Source of the DNA: JALZKA01 sp963721645 | Lineage (GTDB): Bacteria > Actinomycetota > Thermoleophilia > Solirubrobacterales > 70-9 | DNA: 64,000 nt | NCBI GenBank assembly: GCA_963721645.1 | Contig: CAVRJK010000002.1 | Coordinates: 186,001-250,000 of the forward strand | Direction: 5' to 3' | Shown: positions 50,830 through 58,745 of the stretch, in pieces | Layout of the letters: each line of letters opens with the position of its first letter | Position numbering within the stretch: the stretch's first letter is position 1 | Program-made: the position numbers and the translations under genes | The notes under the pieces: model-generated | Database searches by the model: none | What the model was told of the DNA's origin: nothing | The model's input: the letters and a program-made list of their open reading frames with translations, nothing else

Positions 50830-51477
50830 ATGGTGGTGGAGGGATCACCCGTAACCAGGCGGCGCTTGTCCGCTCCCGATCGTCGCGCGGCGATCCTCGA
50901 GGCAGCGCTGGCCGTCTTCTCCGAGCGCGGCTTCTCTGAGGCGTCGCTCGACGACGTTGCGTCACGCGGCGGAATTTCGAAGGCGCTCATCTACGAGCAC
51001 TTCTCGTCCAAGCGGGAGCTTCAGGTCGTCCTACTCGACACCTATCTGCGCGAGTTGATCGAGGCGGTGGTGAGTGCTGTCGGCTCCGAGACGACGGACG
51101 AGGAACGTTTACGAGCCGGGATCGACGCCTTCCTCGTCTTCGCGTCGGAGCGCCCGGCAATCCTCAGCCTCTTGACCCGGAACGTTTCCGATCCGGTCGC
51201 CGGCGAGACGATTGATCGTCTGCGTGAGGAAGCCGCGACGACGATCGCTTCCATCATGGCCCAGGACGCACCCGAGCCGGAGCCCGGCGATCTCGATATC
51301 GAGACGACGGTCGCGATCCTCGCTCACCTGATGACAGGCGGGATCCAGTTTCTCGCCGGATGGTGGATCGAGCACCCGGAGGTTCCGCGCGAACGTGTCG
51401 TCGAGGTGGCGATGGGCGTGAACTGGATCGGCCTCGAGCGTCTGGGCGAGGGCGTCCGCTGGGCCCCGCGCGGCTGA
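50830..51477 (+). CDS. TetR family transcriptional regulator
   Basis: A 215-aa TetR protein. The helix-turn-helix is about residues 18-63 (LDDVASRGGISKALIYEHFS, then SKRELQVVLL). The C-terminal part (ERPAILSLLTRNVSDPVAGE) is the usual helical ligand domain, with a hydrophobic stretch around MTGGIQFLAGWWIEH. It starts seven bases from a perfect 28-bp palindrome, making autorepression and control of the divergent di-iron/SCP2 gene likely. The effector would be a lipid-like molecule, by inference from the target. Confidence 0.92.
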   Translation: MVVEGSPVTRRRLSAPDRRAAILEAALAVFSERGFSEASLDDVASRGGISKALIYEHFSSKRELQVVLLDTYLRELIEAVVSAVGSETTDEERLRAGIDAFLVFASERPAILSLLTRNVSDPVAGETIDRLREEAATTIASIMAQDAPEPEPGDLDIETTVAILAHLMTGGIQFLAGWWIEHPEVPRERVVEVAMGVNWIGLERLGEGVRWAPRG

Positions 51478-51523
51478 CAGGACCGGGGCCGCCTCCACTC
51501 CGCCCGGTCGTACCCTGGCTCTC

Positions 51524-52090
51524 GTGCCGATCACGCCGGTAGCCCAGTTGGGGATGAGCGCTCTCGAGGCCGGCCTCGACCTTGTTCGCTCCGCCCCGAA
51601 ACTCGAGGGCTCCCTCGAGTTGATCGTCCGTCGCCCGGCGACCGAGGAGCGAGAGCTTTTGGAGGAGGGATACCTCGACTTGTCCGAAGGCCTGGCCGGG
51701 GATATCTGGTCCGAGCGGCCGAGTCAGCGCACCGGGGCCCCCAACCCTGATGCCCAGGTGACGGTGATGGGCGCCCGCGCGGCGGCGCTCGTCGCGGGCG
51801 GCGACGATCGCGACGGGTGGGCCCAGGCAGGCGATCAGCTCTACGTCGACCTCGACCTCAGCGAGCAGAACCTCCCTGCCGGCAGTCGCGTCGAGATCGG
51901 CGAGGTGATCCTCGAGGTGACCGACGACCCGCACCTGGGCTGCGGCAAGTTCGTCAGGCGCTTCGGCGTGGACGCAATGAAGCTCGTGAATTCCGAGATG
52001 GGCCGAGCACTACGCCTCCGGGGCGTGAACACGCGGGTGGTCGTCCCGGGCCGGGTGGCGAAGGGTGACGCTGTGCGGAAGGTCGCGTAG
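51524..52090 (+). CDS. MOSC domain protein
   Basis: A 188-aa MOSC protein from the GTG at 51524. The domain holds MGARAAALVAGGDD and ends GCGKFVRRFGVDAMKLVNSE with LRGVNTRVVVPG. The Cys in GCGKF is the usual ligand in MOSC folds, which bind molybdenum cofactor or sulfur carriers and act in sulfur transfer or N-reduction. There is no FAD or [2Fe-2S] domain. It follows the TetR gene by 46 bases. Confidence 0.87.
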   Translation: MPITPVAQLGMSALEAGLDLVRSAPKLEGSLELIVRRPATEERELLEEGYLDLSEGLAGDIWSERPSQRTGAPNPDAQVTVMGARAAALVAGGDDRDGWAQAGDQLYVDLDLSEQNLPAGSRVEIGEVILEVTDDPHLGCGKFVRRFGVDAMKLVNSEMGRALRLRGVNTRVVVPGRVAKGDAVRKVA

Positions 52091-52093
52091 GGC

Positions 52094-52114
52094 GCCGACC
52101 GCCTGCGGGTCGGC
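52094..52114 (+). terminator. Hairpin after the MOSC gene
   Basis: GCCGACC and GGTCGGC pair exactly around a seven-base loop, four bases after the MOSC stop. No U-tract follows. Confidence 0.5.
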
Positions 52115-52150
52115 TGACGGTCTGAGTTTCGCCTCGAGGGAGGTGCGAGA

Positions 52151-52199
52151 AACGTTTGGAGCATTGTGCTCGCTATGTGCGCACAACCCTCCGAACGTT
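52151..52199. repeat. Long 49-nt stem-loop between convergent MOSC and glyQS genes
   Basis: AACGTTTGGAG (52151-52161) pairs with CTCCGAACGTT (52189-52199) over all 11 positions, counting one G-T. After a symmetric 2x2 internal loop, TTGTGC (52164) pairs with GCACAA (52181-52186). The total is 17 pairs around an 11-base loop. It lies 20 bases from the glyQS stop. It may be a bidirectional terminator, a small structured RNA or a mobile palindrome. Confidence 0.65.
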
Positions 52200-52219
52200 C
52201 CACAAAGGCCCGGCCGGCG

Positions 52220-53599
52220 CTAGTCCGCCAGCTTCGGGCTCCGCCACGGCGCCACGAGGCGCTCCCTGATCAACGGACCGAGCTCGTCGGCCGGGACCCG
52301 CTCTTGGGCGAGCGAGTCGCGGTCGCGGAGAGTGACCGATCCATCTTCGAGCGTCTGGCCGTCGATCGTCACGGCCCAGGGGGTGCCGATCTCGTCGTGG
52401 CGGCGGTAGCGCTTGCCGATCGCACCGCCCGAGTCGTACTCGGCCTGAACCGAGGAGCGCAGGTCCTCAAAGATCTCCCGGGCGCGCTCGGGCATGCCCT
52501 CCTTGTTGACCAGGGGCAGAACCGCGACTTTCACTGGGGCCAGGCGGGGGTGAAGCCTCAGCACGGTCCTCTGGGTGCCGTCCTCGAGCGTCTCGACCTC
52601 GAAGGCGTCGACCAGAAATGCGAGCGTCGCCCGGTCGGCCCCCGCTGCGGGCTCGATCACGTGGGGGACGTAGCGCTCGCCCGTCGCCTGGTCGAAGTAC
52701 TCGAGCTTTTCGCCTGAGAACTCGGCGTGCTGCTTCAGGTCGAAGTCACCGCGGTTGGCGACGCCCTCGAGTTCCGACCAGCCGATCGGGAAGAGGTACT
52801 CGACATCGGATGTGCCCGAGGAGTAGTGGGAGAGCTCGTCCGAGTCGTGCGGACGGAGACGAAGGAGGTCCGGCCGGATACCGAGGCGCGTGTACCAGTC
52901 GAAACGCTCTTTGCACCAGTGGTCGAACCACTTGGGAGCCTCGTCCGGCGGCACGAAGAACTCCATCTCCATCTGCTCGAACTCGCGGGTGCGGAAGATG
53001 AAGTTGCCCGGCGTGATCTCGTTGCGAAAGGACTTGCCGACCTGCGCGATCCCGAACGGCGGCTTCTTGCGGGCGAAGCCCAAGACGTTCTTGAAGTTGA
53101 TGAAGATTCCCTGCGCGGTCTCCGGCCGCAGATAGGCCTGCGAGCCCGTGTCCTTGACCGGTCCGACGGTCGTCTCGAACATGAGGTTGAACTCGCGCAC
53201 CTCGGTCAGGTCGTGCGTGCGGTCCTCCGTCTTGGGGAGGTTCGCCTTGGCGGGGCACATCTCGTCGCGGTCGAGGTGGTCGGCGCGAAAGCGCTTCTTG
53301 CACGTACGGCAGTCGACAAGCGGATCGGTGAAGCCGGCGAGGTGGCCGGAGGCTTCCCAGACGCGGGGATGCTGGAGGATCGCCGAGTCGAGAGCGACGA
53401 TGTCGTCGCGCTCGGACAGCATCGAGCGCCACCACTCGTTCTTGACATTCGTCTTGAGTAGGACGCCGTAATGGCCGTAGTCGTACGTGGAGCCCAGGCC
53501 GCCGTAGATCTCCGACGACGGGAACACGAAGCCGCGCCGCTTGCAAAGCGACACGATCTCATCCATTGTCACACCGGTCGAGCCGGCATCTTGGGCCAT
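52220..53599 (-). CDS. glyQS: Glycyl-tRNA synthetase (dimeric, class II)
   Basis: A 459-aa synthetase of the alpha2 (eukaryote/archaea-like) type found in most actinobacteria, not the alpha2-beta2 enzyme. It starts with IVSLCKRRGFVFPSSEIYGG. It holds a zinc-site pair (CRTCKKRFRADHL...MCPAK), RPETAQGIFINFKNVLGFAR, FIFRTREFEQMEMEFF and a C-terminal anticodon-binding domain (VAVLPLVNKEGMPERAREIF). The length is normal. A 218-bp gap separates it from the FmdB gene on the other strand. Confidence 0.96.
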   Translation of the reverse strand: MAQDAGSTGVTMDEIVSLCKRRGFVFPSSEIYGGLGSTYDYGHYGVLLKTNVKNEWWRSMLSERDDIVALDSAILQHPRVWEASGHLAGFTDPLVDCRTCKKRFRADHLDRDEMCPAKANLPKTEDRTHDLTEVREFNLMFETTVGPVKDTGSQAYLRPETAQGIFINFKNVLGFARKKPPFGIAQVGKSFRNEITPGNFIFRTREFEQMEMEFFVPPDEAPKWFDHWCKERFDWYTRLGIRPDLLRLRPHDSDELSHYSSGTSDVEYLFPIGWSELEGVANRGDFDLKQHAEFSGEKLEYFDQATGERYVPHVIEPAAGADRATLAFLVDAFEVETLEDGTQRTVLRLHPRLAPVKVAVLPLVNKEGMPERAREIFEDLRSSVQAEYDSGGAIGKRYRRHDEIGTPWAVTIDGQTLEDGSVTLRDRDSLAQERVPADELGPLIRERLVAPWRSPKLAD

Positions 53600-53817
53600 G
53601 AGCGGCAGGCTAGCCGTCGGGGGTCAGCGCGCGACGGCGAGGGCGGGGAGGGGAAGTCGTTCGCGATACCGAACTCGTTCTGGGCGGGCGCAGGGCGGCG
53701 AGCACCAAGGCGGTGGCCGGGGGCGCAAGCGAAGTGGTCTGTGATCCACGCCGCAATCAACGGGGAGATGGCACGAACCGATTTCGAACCGGGCCGCTGC
53801 GATACTCACGCCTGCCT

Positions 53818-54165
53818 ATGCCGATCTACGAGTACCGCTGCGAGAAGGGTCACGAGTTCGAGACCTTCCAATCGATGTCCGAGGATGCGATCTCGAAGTG
53901 CATGGAGTGCGGAGCGCCCGCGCAGCGCGTGTTGAGCGCGCCGGCGGTTCATTTCAAGGGCTCGGGCTTCTATACGACCGATTACGGCAAGGGCAAGAAA
54001 TCGGGCTCTTCCGATTCGGGCTCGTCGTCTGAGAAGTCCTCCTCCGGCTCTTCCTCGGACAGCTCGTCGTCCGGCGACTCGTCTTCCAAGAGCTCGGATT
54101 CAAAGAGCTCGTCGAGCCCCTCCAAGTCGAGCTCTTCGTCCTCGAGCTCGTCCTCTTCGGACTAG
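53818..54165 (+). CDS. FmdB-type zinc-ribbon protein with Ser-rich tail
   Basis: A 115-aa protein from the ATG at 53818. Residues 1-45 form the FmdB/YHL zinc ribbon (PIYEYRCEKGHEFE, then SKCMECGAPAQRV). HFKGSGFYTTDYGKG is the usual end of the domain. The remaining ~55 residues are almost purely Ser with Lys, Asp and Gly, an extreme low-complexity tail. FmdB proteins are small and of uncertain role, and many have a short tail; this one is long. GATACT at about 53801 may be its -10 box. Its stop overlaps the convergent LCP stop. Confidence 0.88.
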   Translation: MPIYEYRCEKGHEFETFQSMSEDAISKCMECGAPAQRVLSAPAVHFKGSGFYTTDYGKGKKSGSSDSGSSSEKSSSGSSSDSSSSGDSSSKSSDSKSSSSPSKSSSSSSSSSSSD

Positions 54166-55340
54166 CCCGCCGGGCTACACAACGGGTCGTTCTCGGGCGT
54201 GTCGCCGGTCAGCTTCTTGACCGCCTTGATGCATTCCTCGACCGGCACGATCAGAGGGTTGGCACCGATATCGAGCGGCTGCAGCACGTCTGAGCCGGAC
54301 TTGCCTCCGATCGCCGCCGCGAGCACGAACTGGGGCATCGTCAGGGCGCCCATGTCGGAGACGAAAGCCTTCGGTGCGTTCCACCCGATCAACGGGCCCT
54401 TCACGAAGTTGTAGGGAATCCGCAGCGGATCCGTGAGCCGGTCTTTGAGCCCTTGGAGGATCTGCTGCTGGAACTGGGTCCGGTCGAGATCAGTGATCGG
54501 CTCGCCGCAGGTCGTCGTGCGGGTCCGCGCGAGCGCGAGCGCCTTCTCGCCGGAAAGAGTCACTTCGCCTGGGCCGAGGTCGATGCCGAACGCGCCACCG
54601 GAGATCGTGTTGCAGACCTGGCGATCCAGATCCACCTTGACGCCGCCGACTGAATCGATCAGGTCCTCGAATCCCGCGAAGTCGACGATCGCGACGTGGT
54701 TGATGTCGATTCCGAGGAAGTCCTCGACCGTCCTGACCTGGAGTTCCGCGCCGCCGAAGGTGTAGGCCGCGTTGATCTTGTCGCTCCCGTTATCCGGGAT
54801 CGCGGCAAGGGTGTCGCGGGGAATCGAGAGCTTTTCGAATGCCCCGCCGCCGGCTCTGAGAACCATGAGCGTGTCGGCGCGAGCCCCACCCGCGCAGGCT
54901 GTCGGCGTCTCACCGCTAGCCGCCTGCTCCTGACACTCCTTCGACTCCGCGTCCTCGCTGCCGCCGAACTCGTCGGAGCGCACGTCGGTACCGAGGACCA
55001 GGATGTTCTGCGCCGAGACGGCCATGAGCGGGTTGCCGCCCAGCGTGTCGCCCGTATCCGCGAGCTTTGACTTCTGGATCGTCGCTGAGATCGCGAAGGT
55101 GACGAGAGAGAGAAGGAGCCAGCCGCCGATCGCGATGCCGATCCACTTGAGCCAGGGCCGGCCGCTGCGCTCCTGCTTGATGGGCGGGGCCGATCGACGC
55201 GAGTCCCCGGTGCCCTTGGGACGTACTTTTTCGCGCACAGAACCCAGGTCCGGCTTGTTGAGACTGAGCCCCCGGCGGGACTTATAGACCCTGTAATCGG
55301 GGGGCGGCTTGGGCCGCTCGCGATCGCTTTCGTCGGCCAT
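54162..55340 (-). CDS. LytR-CpsA-Psr (LCP) family cell-wall glycopolymer transferase
   Basis: A 392-aa membrane-anchored protein. A cytoplasmic basic N-terminus is followed by one helix (WIGIAIGGWLLLSLVTFAIS). The LCP domain begins ILVLGTDVRSDE and holds RADTLMVLRAGGGAFEKLSI with PRDTLAAIPDNG and KINAAYTFGG. The later ALALARTRTTTC block is part of the active site. LCP enzymes attach wall teichoic acids, arabinogalactan or capsule to peptidoglycan. The short C-terminus ends CSPAG. The 3' end overlaps the FmdB stop by four bases, with a palindrome TAGCCCG-C-CGGGCTA there. Confidence 0.92.
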   Translation of the reverse strand: MADESDRERPKPPPDYRVYKSRRGLSLNKPDLGSVREKVRPKGTGDSRRSAPPIKQERSGRPWLKWIGIAIGGWLLLSLVTFAISATIQKSKLADTGDTLGGNPLMAVSAQNILVLGTDVRSDEFGGSEDAESKECQEQAASGETPTACAGGARADTLMVLRAGGGAFEKLSIPRDTLAAIPDNGSDKINAAYTFGGAELQVRTVEDFLGIDINHVAIVDFAGFEDLIDSVGGVKVDLDRQVCNTISGGAFGIDLGPGEVTLSGEKALALARTRTTTCGEPITDLDRTQFQQQILQGLKDRLTDPLRIPYNFVKGPLIGWNAPKAFVSDMGALTMPQFVLAAAIGGKSGSDVLQPLDIGANPLIVPVEECIKAVKKLTGDTPENDPLCSPAG

Positions 55341-55359
55341 TGACTAGAAATACTCGCTC

Positions 55360-56334
55360 ATGGGTTCCGCACCTTCTCCCGGTAGAGCCGGGCCACCCGT
55401 TGCGATTGGCGCCGATCTAGGCGGCACGAAGATGCTCGTGGGCGTCGTTGCGGGAGGGCCGAAGGTACTCCACAGGGTGGAGGAGGCGAGTTTCGGCCGT
55501 TCATCCGAGGAGGTCCTCGACACGATGGAAACCGAGCTTCGTCTGGCGCTCGAGGCCCATCCCGAAGCTGGCGCCGCCGGCCTTGGCATCCCGTGCACGA
55601 TCGACCAGGAGCGCGGAGTGGCGATCAGCGCCGTGAACCTGCCGATCGTCGACGTTCCGATCAGGGACCTCATGTCCGAGCGGCTCGGGATCCCGGTCGT
55701 CCTCGACAACGACGCGAATGCAGCGGCCCTGGCCGAACATCGCTGGGGAGCAGCGCGGGGAGCACAGAACGCGGTGCTTCTGACGATCGGCACCGGCATC
55801 GGCGGCGGCCTGATCATCGACGGGCAGGTCTATCGCGGGTCGACCGGCGCGGGAGCCGAGCTCGGTCACATGGTCATCGACACCGACGGTCCGCCTTGCC
55901 AGGGCAACTGTCCAAACAACGGGTGTGCCGAGGCCGTGGCTTCCGGCACCGCGCTGGGCAGGGAGGCGTTAGCGGCGGCCGAGAGGCATCCCGATTCCGC
56001 GCTCGGCAAGCTTTTGGCCGCCGGGGAGGAGGTCAACGGGCGCGCCGCCACGGCTGCGGCGCTCGCGGGTGACCCGATTGCGCGCGACGTGTTCGATCTG
56101 ATCGGACGCCGCCTCGGAGCTTTCGCGAGCGGCCTGGCAAACGTGTTCGAGCCCGACGTGATCGTTTTCGGGGGCGGCGTGCTCGCGGCCGGAGAGATCC
56201 TCCTTGCTCCGGTTCGCGAGGAAGTCGAGCGCCGCTCTTTGACACCGATGAACCGGACACGCATCGCGCACGCCGAGCTGGGACCCGAAGCGGGCATGAT
56301 CGGTGCCGCGACTATGGCGATGGATATCCAATGA
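55360..56334 (+). CDS. ROK family sugar kinase (glucokinase-like)
   Basis: A 324-aa ROK kinase. The phosphate-binding motif is AIGADLGGTKMLVGVV, the catalytic region is LDNDANAAALAEHRWGAARG, and the ROK zinc motif is PCQGNCPNNGCAEAVASG. GTGIGGGLIIDG is the second nucleotide motif. Actinobacterial glucokinases (GlkA/GlcK) look like this and lack a regulatory domain, as here. It starts 20 bases from the divergent LCP gene, and its stop overlaps the start of rsmI (ATGA). Confidence 0.88.
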   Translation: MGSAPSPGRAGPPVAIGADLGGTKMLVGVVAGGPKVLHRVEEASFGRSSEEVLDTMETELRLALEAHPEAGAAGLGIPCTIDQERGVAISAVNLPIVDVPIRDLMSERLGIPVVLDNDANAAALAEHRWGAARGAQNAVLLTIGTGIGGGLIIDGQVYRGSTGAGAELGHMVIDTDGPPCQGNCPNNGCAEAVASGTALGREALAAAERHPDSALGKLLAAGEEVNGRAATAAALAGDPIARDVFDLIGRRLGAFASGLANVFEPDVIVFGGGVLAAGEILLAPVREEVERRSLTPMNRTRIAHAELGPEAGMIGAATMAMDIQ

Positions 56335-57161
56335 CCCCTGGACGCCTAGTCGTCTGCCCGACTCCGATCGGGAACATGGATGACATCTCCGAGCGAGTGA
56401 AGACCGCGCTCTCAGAGGCCGACATCGTCGCTTGCGAGGACACGAGGCGCACCGGCCTCCTGTTCGAGCGCCTCGGGTTGACCCGCCCGCGCCTGGTCTC
56501 GAACCACGAGGGGAACGAGTCTGAGCGCGCACGGCAACTGGTCGGTGCCATCGAGCGCGGTGCGAAGGTCGCCCTGATCTCCGATGCCGGCATGCCTGCC
56601 ATCTCGGATCCCGGCTACAGGCTGATCGGCGCCTGTATCGACAGGTCCATCGACGTCGAGGTGCTCCCGGGCCCCTCCGCCGTTGTGACCGCCGTTGTCG
56701 CATCCGGCCTTCCCACCGACCGCTGGCGCTTCGAGGGCTTTTTGCCTCGCCGCGCCGGCGCGCTCGAGAGTGTCCTCGGTGGTGGCCAGACAGTCGTCGC
56801 GTTCGAGTCGCCGCGGCGCCTGCCCGAGTCACTCGCGGCGCTGGCCGCTCTTGCTCCCGATCGCCCCGCGGCAGTCTGCCGCGAGTTGACGAAAATGCAT
56901 GAGGAGGTCGTCAGAGGCACGCTCGACGAACTCGCGCGGCGCTTCCGCGACGAGGTGAAGGGCGAGATCGTGGTTGTCATCGGGCCGGCCTCCCGGTCGG
57001 CGTCCTCATCGCCCGACATTGCTTTCGCCGTCGACGCTCTGCGACGTCTTGTCCAGTCCGGCGCACGCCCGCGCGCCGCAGCCGGGGTGGTCGCGGCCCT
57101 TACCGGGACGAGGGCCAACGAGCTCTACACGGCTCTCACCGGCCGGGAACCACGGGAATAG
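56331..57161 (+). CDS. rsmI: 16S rRNA 2'-O-ribose C1402 methyltransferase RsmI
   Basis: A 276-aa SAM-dependent enzyme of the tetrapyrrole-methylase fold. Motifs are LVVCPTPIGNMDDISERVKT, IVACEDTRRTGLL, ALISDAGMPAISDPG and CRELTKMHEEVVRGTLDELA. The length is normal. It acts on C1402 in the ribosome decoding centre. It is translationally coupled to the ROK kinase and is the last gene before a 165-bp gap that precedes the mce operon. Confidence 0.94.
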   Translation: MTPGRLVVCPTPIGNMDDISERVKTALSEADIVACEDTRRTGLLFERLGLTRPRLVSNHEGNESERARQLVGAIERGAKVALISDAGMPAISDPGYRLIGACIDRSIDVEVLPGPSAVVTAVVASGLPTDRWRFEGFLPRRAGALESVLGGGQTVVAFESPRRLPESLAALAALAPDRPAAVCRELTKMHEEVVRGTLDELARRFRDEVKGEIVVVIGPASRSASSSPDIAFAVDALRRLVQSGARPRAAAGVVAALTGTRANELYTALTGREPRE

Positions 57162-57203
57162 GCGCCGGCGTCCGAACTCGTTAGGGACGCATTAAGTGTG
57201 CGC

Positions 57204-57226
57204 CTATCCGTAGAAACCACGGATAG
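57204..57226 (+). terminator. Inverted repeat between rsmI and the mce operon
   Basis: CTATCCGT and ACGGATAG are exact eight-base arms around AGAAACC. It lies 43 bases after the rsmI stop and 100 bases before the first mce start. It may terminate rsmI or serve as an operator for the mce genes; no U-tract is present. Confidence 0.5.
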
Positions 57227-57326
57227 CCGACGCGAAAGTAGGGATACGATCACGTAGAGGAGTTGGCTGGACGTCCAGGATCCAGGATGGGTTCGGCGCG
57301 GACAGCTGGAAAGGTTCTAACCGTCG

Positions 57327-58745
57327 GTGAGTGAGCAAAACTCGGTGAACCCCGGGCCGCCGAGCGAGGCGTTGCCTCAACGCCGCCAGGCGCTTTCCCG
57401 CATTCTCGCCGTGGCGGCACTGTTTGCCGCGGTTGCCTTCGTCGTGGTCATGTTCTTCGGGGACGACGGGGGCCGCCAGTACAAGCTCCTCTTTGAGACG
57501 GGCGGTCAGCTGGTCCGCGGCAACGAAGTGCTGGTCGCCGGGCAGAAGGTCGGCACGATTGACGCACTCGACCTCACGGACGACGGTCAGGCCGAGGTGT
57601 CGGTCACGATGGACCGCCCGATAACCGTCGGCACCACGGCGCAGATTCGTGCGACCTCACTATCGGGCATCGCAAACCGCTACATCTCCCTGCAAATGGG
57701 CCCGTCGAGCGAGGAGCTGGAGGACGGGGGCACCCTCACCGCCGATGCGACCACCTCGCCCGTGGACATCGATCAGCTGTTCTCGATCTTCGACGAGGAC
57801 ACGCGCGGTGCGCTCCAGGACGTCTTCAAGGGACAGGCAGCCATCTACGCCGGCGACCCCGAGCTCTCCCGCGAGGCTTACAAGTACCTGGCACCGGGAC
57901 TCCAGTCGACTGAGCGCTTCCTCGCCGAGTTGACCCGCGATCAGGATGTCCTCGCGCAGTTCCTGGCCTCGGGCTCCGACGTTCTCGGAGCGGTCGCCGA
58001 GCGGCGATCCGACCTTTCATCGCTCACCCAGAACGCGAACACGGCGCTCTCCGCCATTGCGGCCGAATCCGCTTCGCTCGACCAGGCCCTCGCCGTCCTG
58101 CCTCCCACGATGCGCCAGGCCAACACGACCTTCGTCAATCTCCGGGCCGCCCTCGACGATGTCGACCAACTCGTCGAGACCTCCAAGCCTGCGACCGTGG
58201 ATCTCGCACCGTTCCTGCGCGATCTGCGACCGGTCGCCGAAAAGGCAGTACCGGTGATCGCTGATCTTTCGGCCACCGTGAACGTGCCGGGCGACTCGAA
58301 CGACCTCACCGACGCGCTCCGGCAGACGCCTGCGCTTCAGCGGGCGGCTGAAGACGCCTCCAGGCAGGGCATCGACGCGATGGACGTCTCCGAGGAGAAC
58401 GTTGCCGTCACGCGCGCCTACAGCCCCGACCTGATGGCGCTGGTGAGTCGCCTCGGACAGATCACGGGTTACTACTCGGCGGACGGCCACTACGCCCGCA
58501 CGATGCCCGTCAACAACGTCTTCGAGTACGACGACGTAACGAATGAGCTCAACGCGAACTACAACAGCCCGGATCAGCAGTTCAACTTCTACACCTCGAC
58601 CCCCAACGCTTTCAGGTCGTTCGGCTTCCAGCGTTGCCCTGGCACCGCCTCGCAACCGGCAGAGGACGGCTCGACCCCGTTCGTCGAGGACGAGGTCACC
58701 GGTAACTGCGACCCGAGCGCGGTCCCGTTCGGAGTGCTTCCGTGA
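57327..58745 (+). CDS. MCE (mammalian cell entry)/MlaD family protein 1
   Basis: A 472-aa exported lipid-transport protein from the GTG at 57327. An N-terminal helix (ILAVAALFAAVAFVVVMFFG) is followed by an MCE domain (about residues 50-125, with LVRGNEVLVAGQKVGTIDAL). A long helical region follows, then a Cys-containing C-terminus (FQRCPGTAS...TGNCDPSAV). MCE proteins form tunnels for lipids across the periplasm. It is the first of at least five consecutive mce genes. No YrbE/MlaE permease gene lies upstream. Its stop overlaps the next start (GTGA). Confidence 0.92.
   Translation: MSEQNSVNPGPPSEALPQRRQALSRILAVAALFAAVAFVVVMFFGDDGGRQYKLLFETGGQLVRGNEVLVAGQKVGTIDALDLTDDGQAEVSVTMDRPITVGTTAQIRATSLSGIANRYISLQMGPSSEELEDGGTLTADATTSPVDIDQLFSIFDEDTRGALQDVFKGQAAIYAGDPELSREAYKYLAPGLQSTERFLAELTRDQDVLAQFLASGSDVLGAVAERRSDLSSLTQNANTALSAIAAESASLDQALAVLPPTMRQANTTFVNLRAALDDVDQLVETSKPATVDLAPFLRDLRPVAEKAVPVIADLSATVNVPGDSNDLTDALRQTPALQRAAEDASRQGIDAMDVSEENVAVTRAYSPDLMALVSRLGQITGYYSADGHYARTMPVNNVFEYDDVTNELNANYNSPDQQFNFYTSTPNAFRSFGFQRCPGTASQPAEDGSTPFVEDEVTGNCDPSAVPFGVLP

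Noticed and set aside
54001..54160. Low-complexity tct/tcg/agc stretch as a DNA satellite
   Set aside because: The frame is open, codons vary, and it extends an FmdB domain, so it is coding.
57240..57326. A possible small RNA or riboswitch before the mce operon
   Set aside because: No known riboswitch core is visible; only the short inverted repeat at 57204-57226 can be supported.
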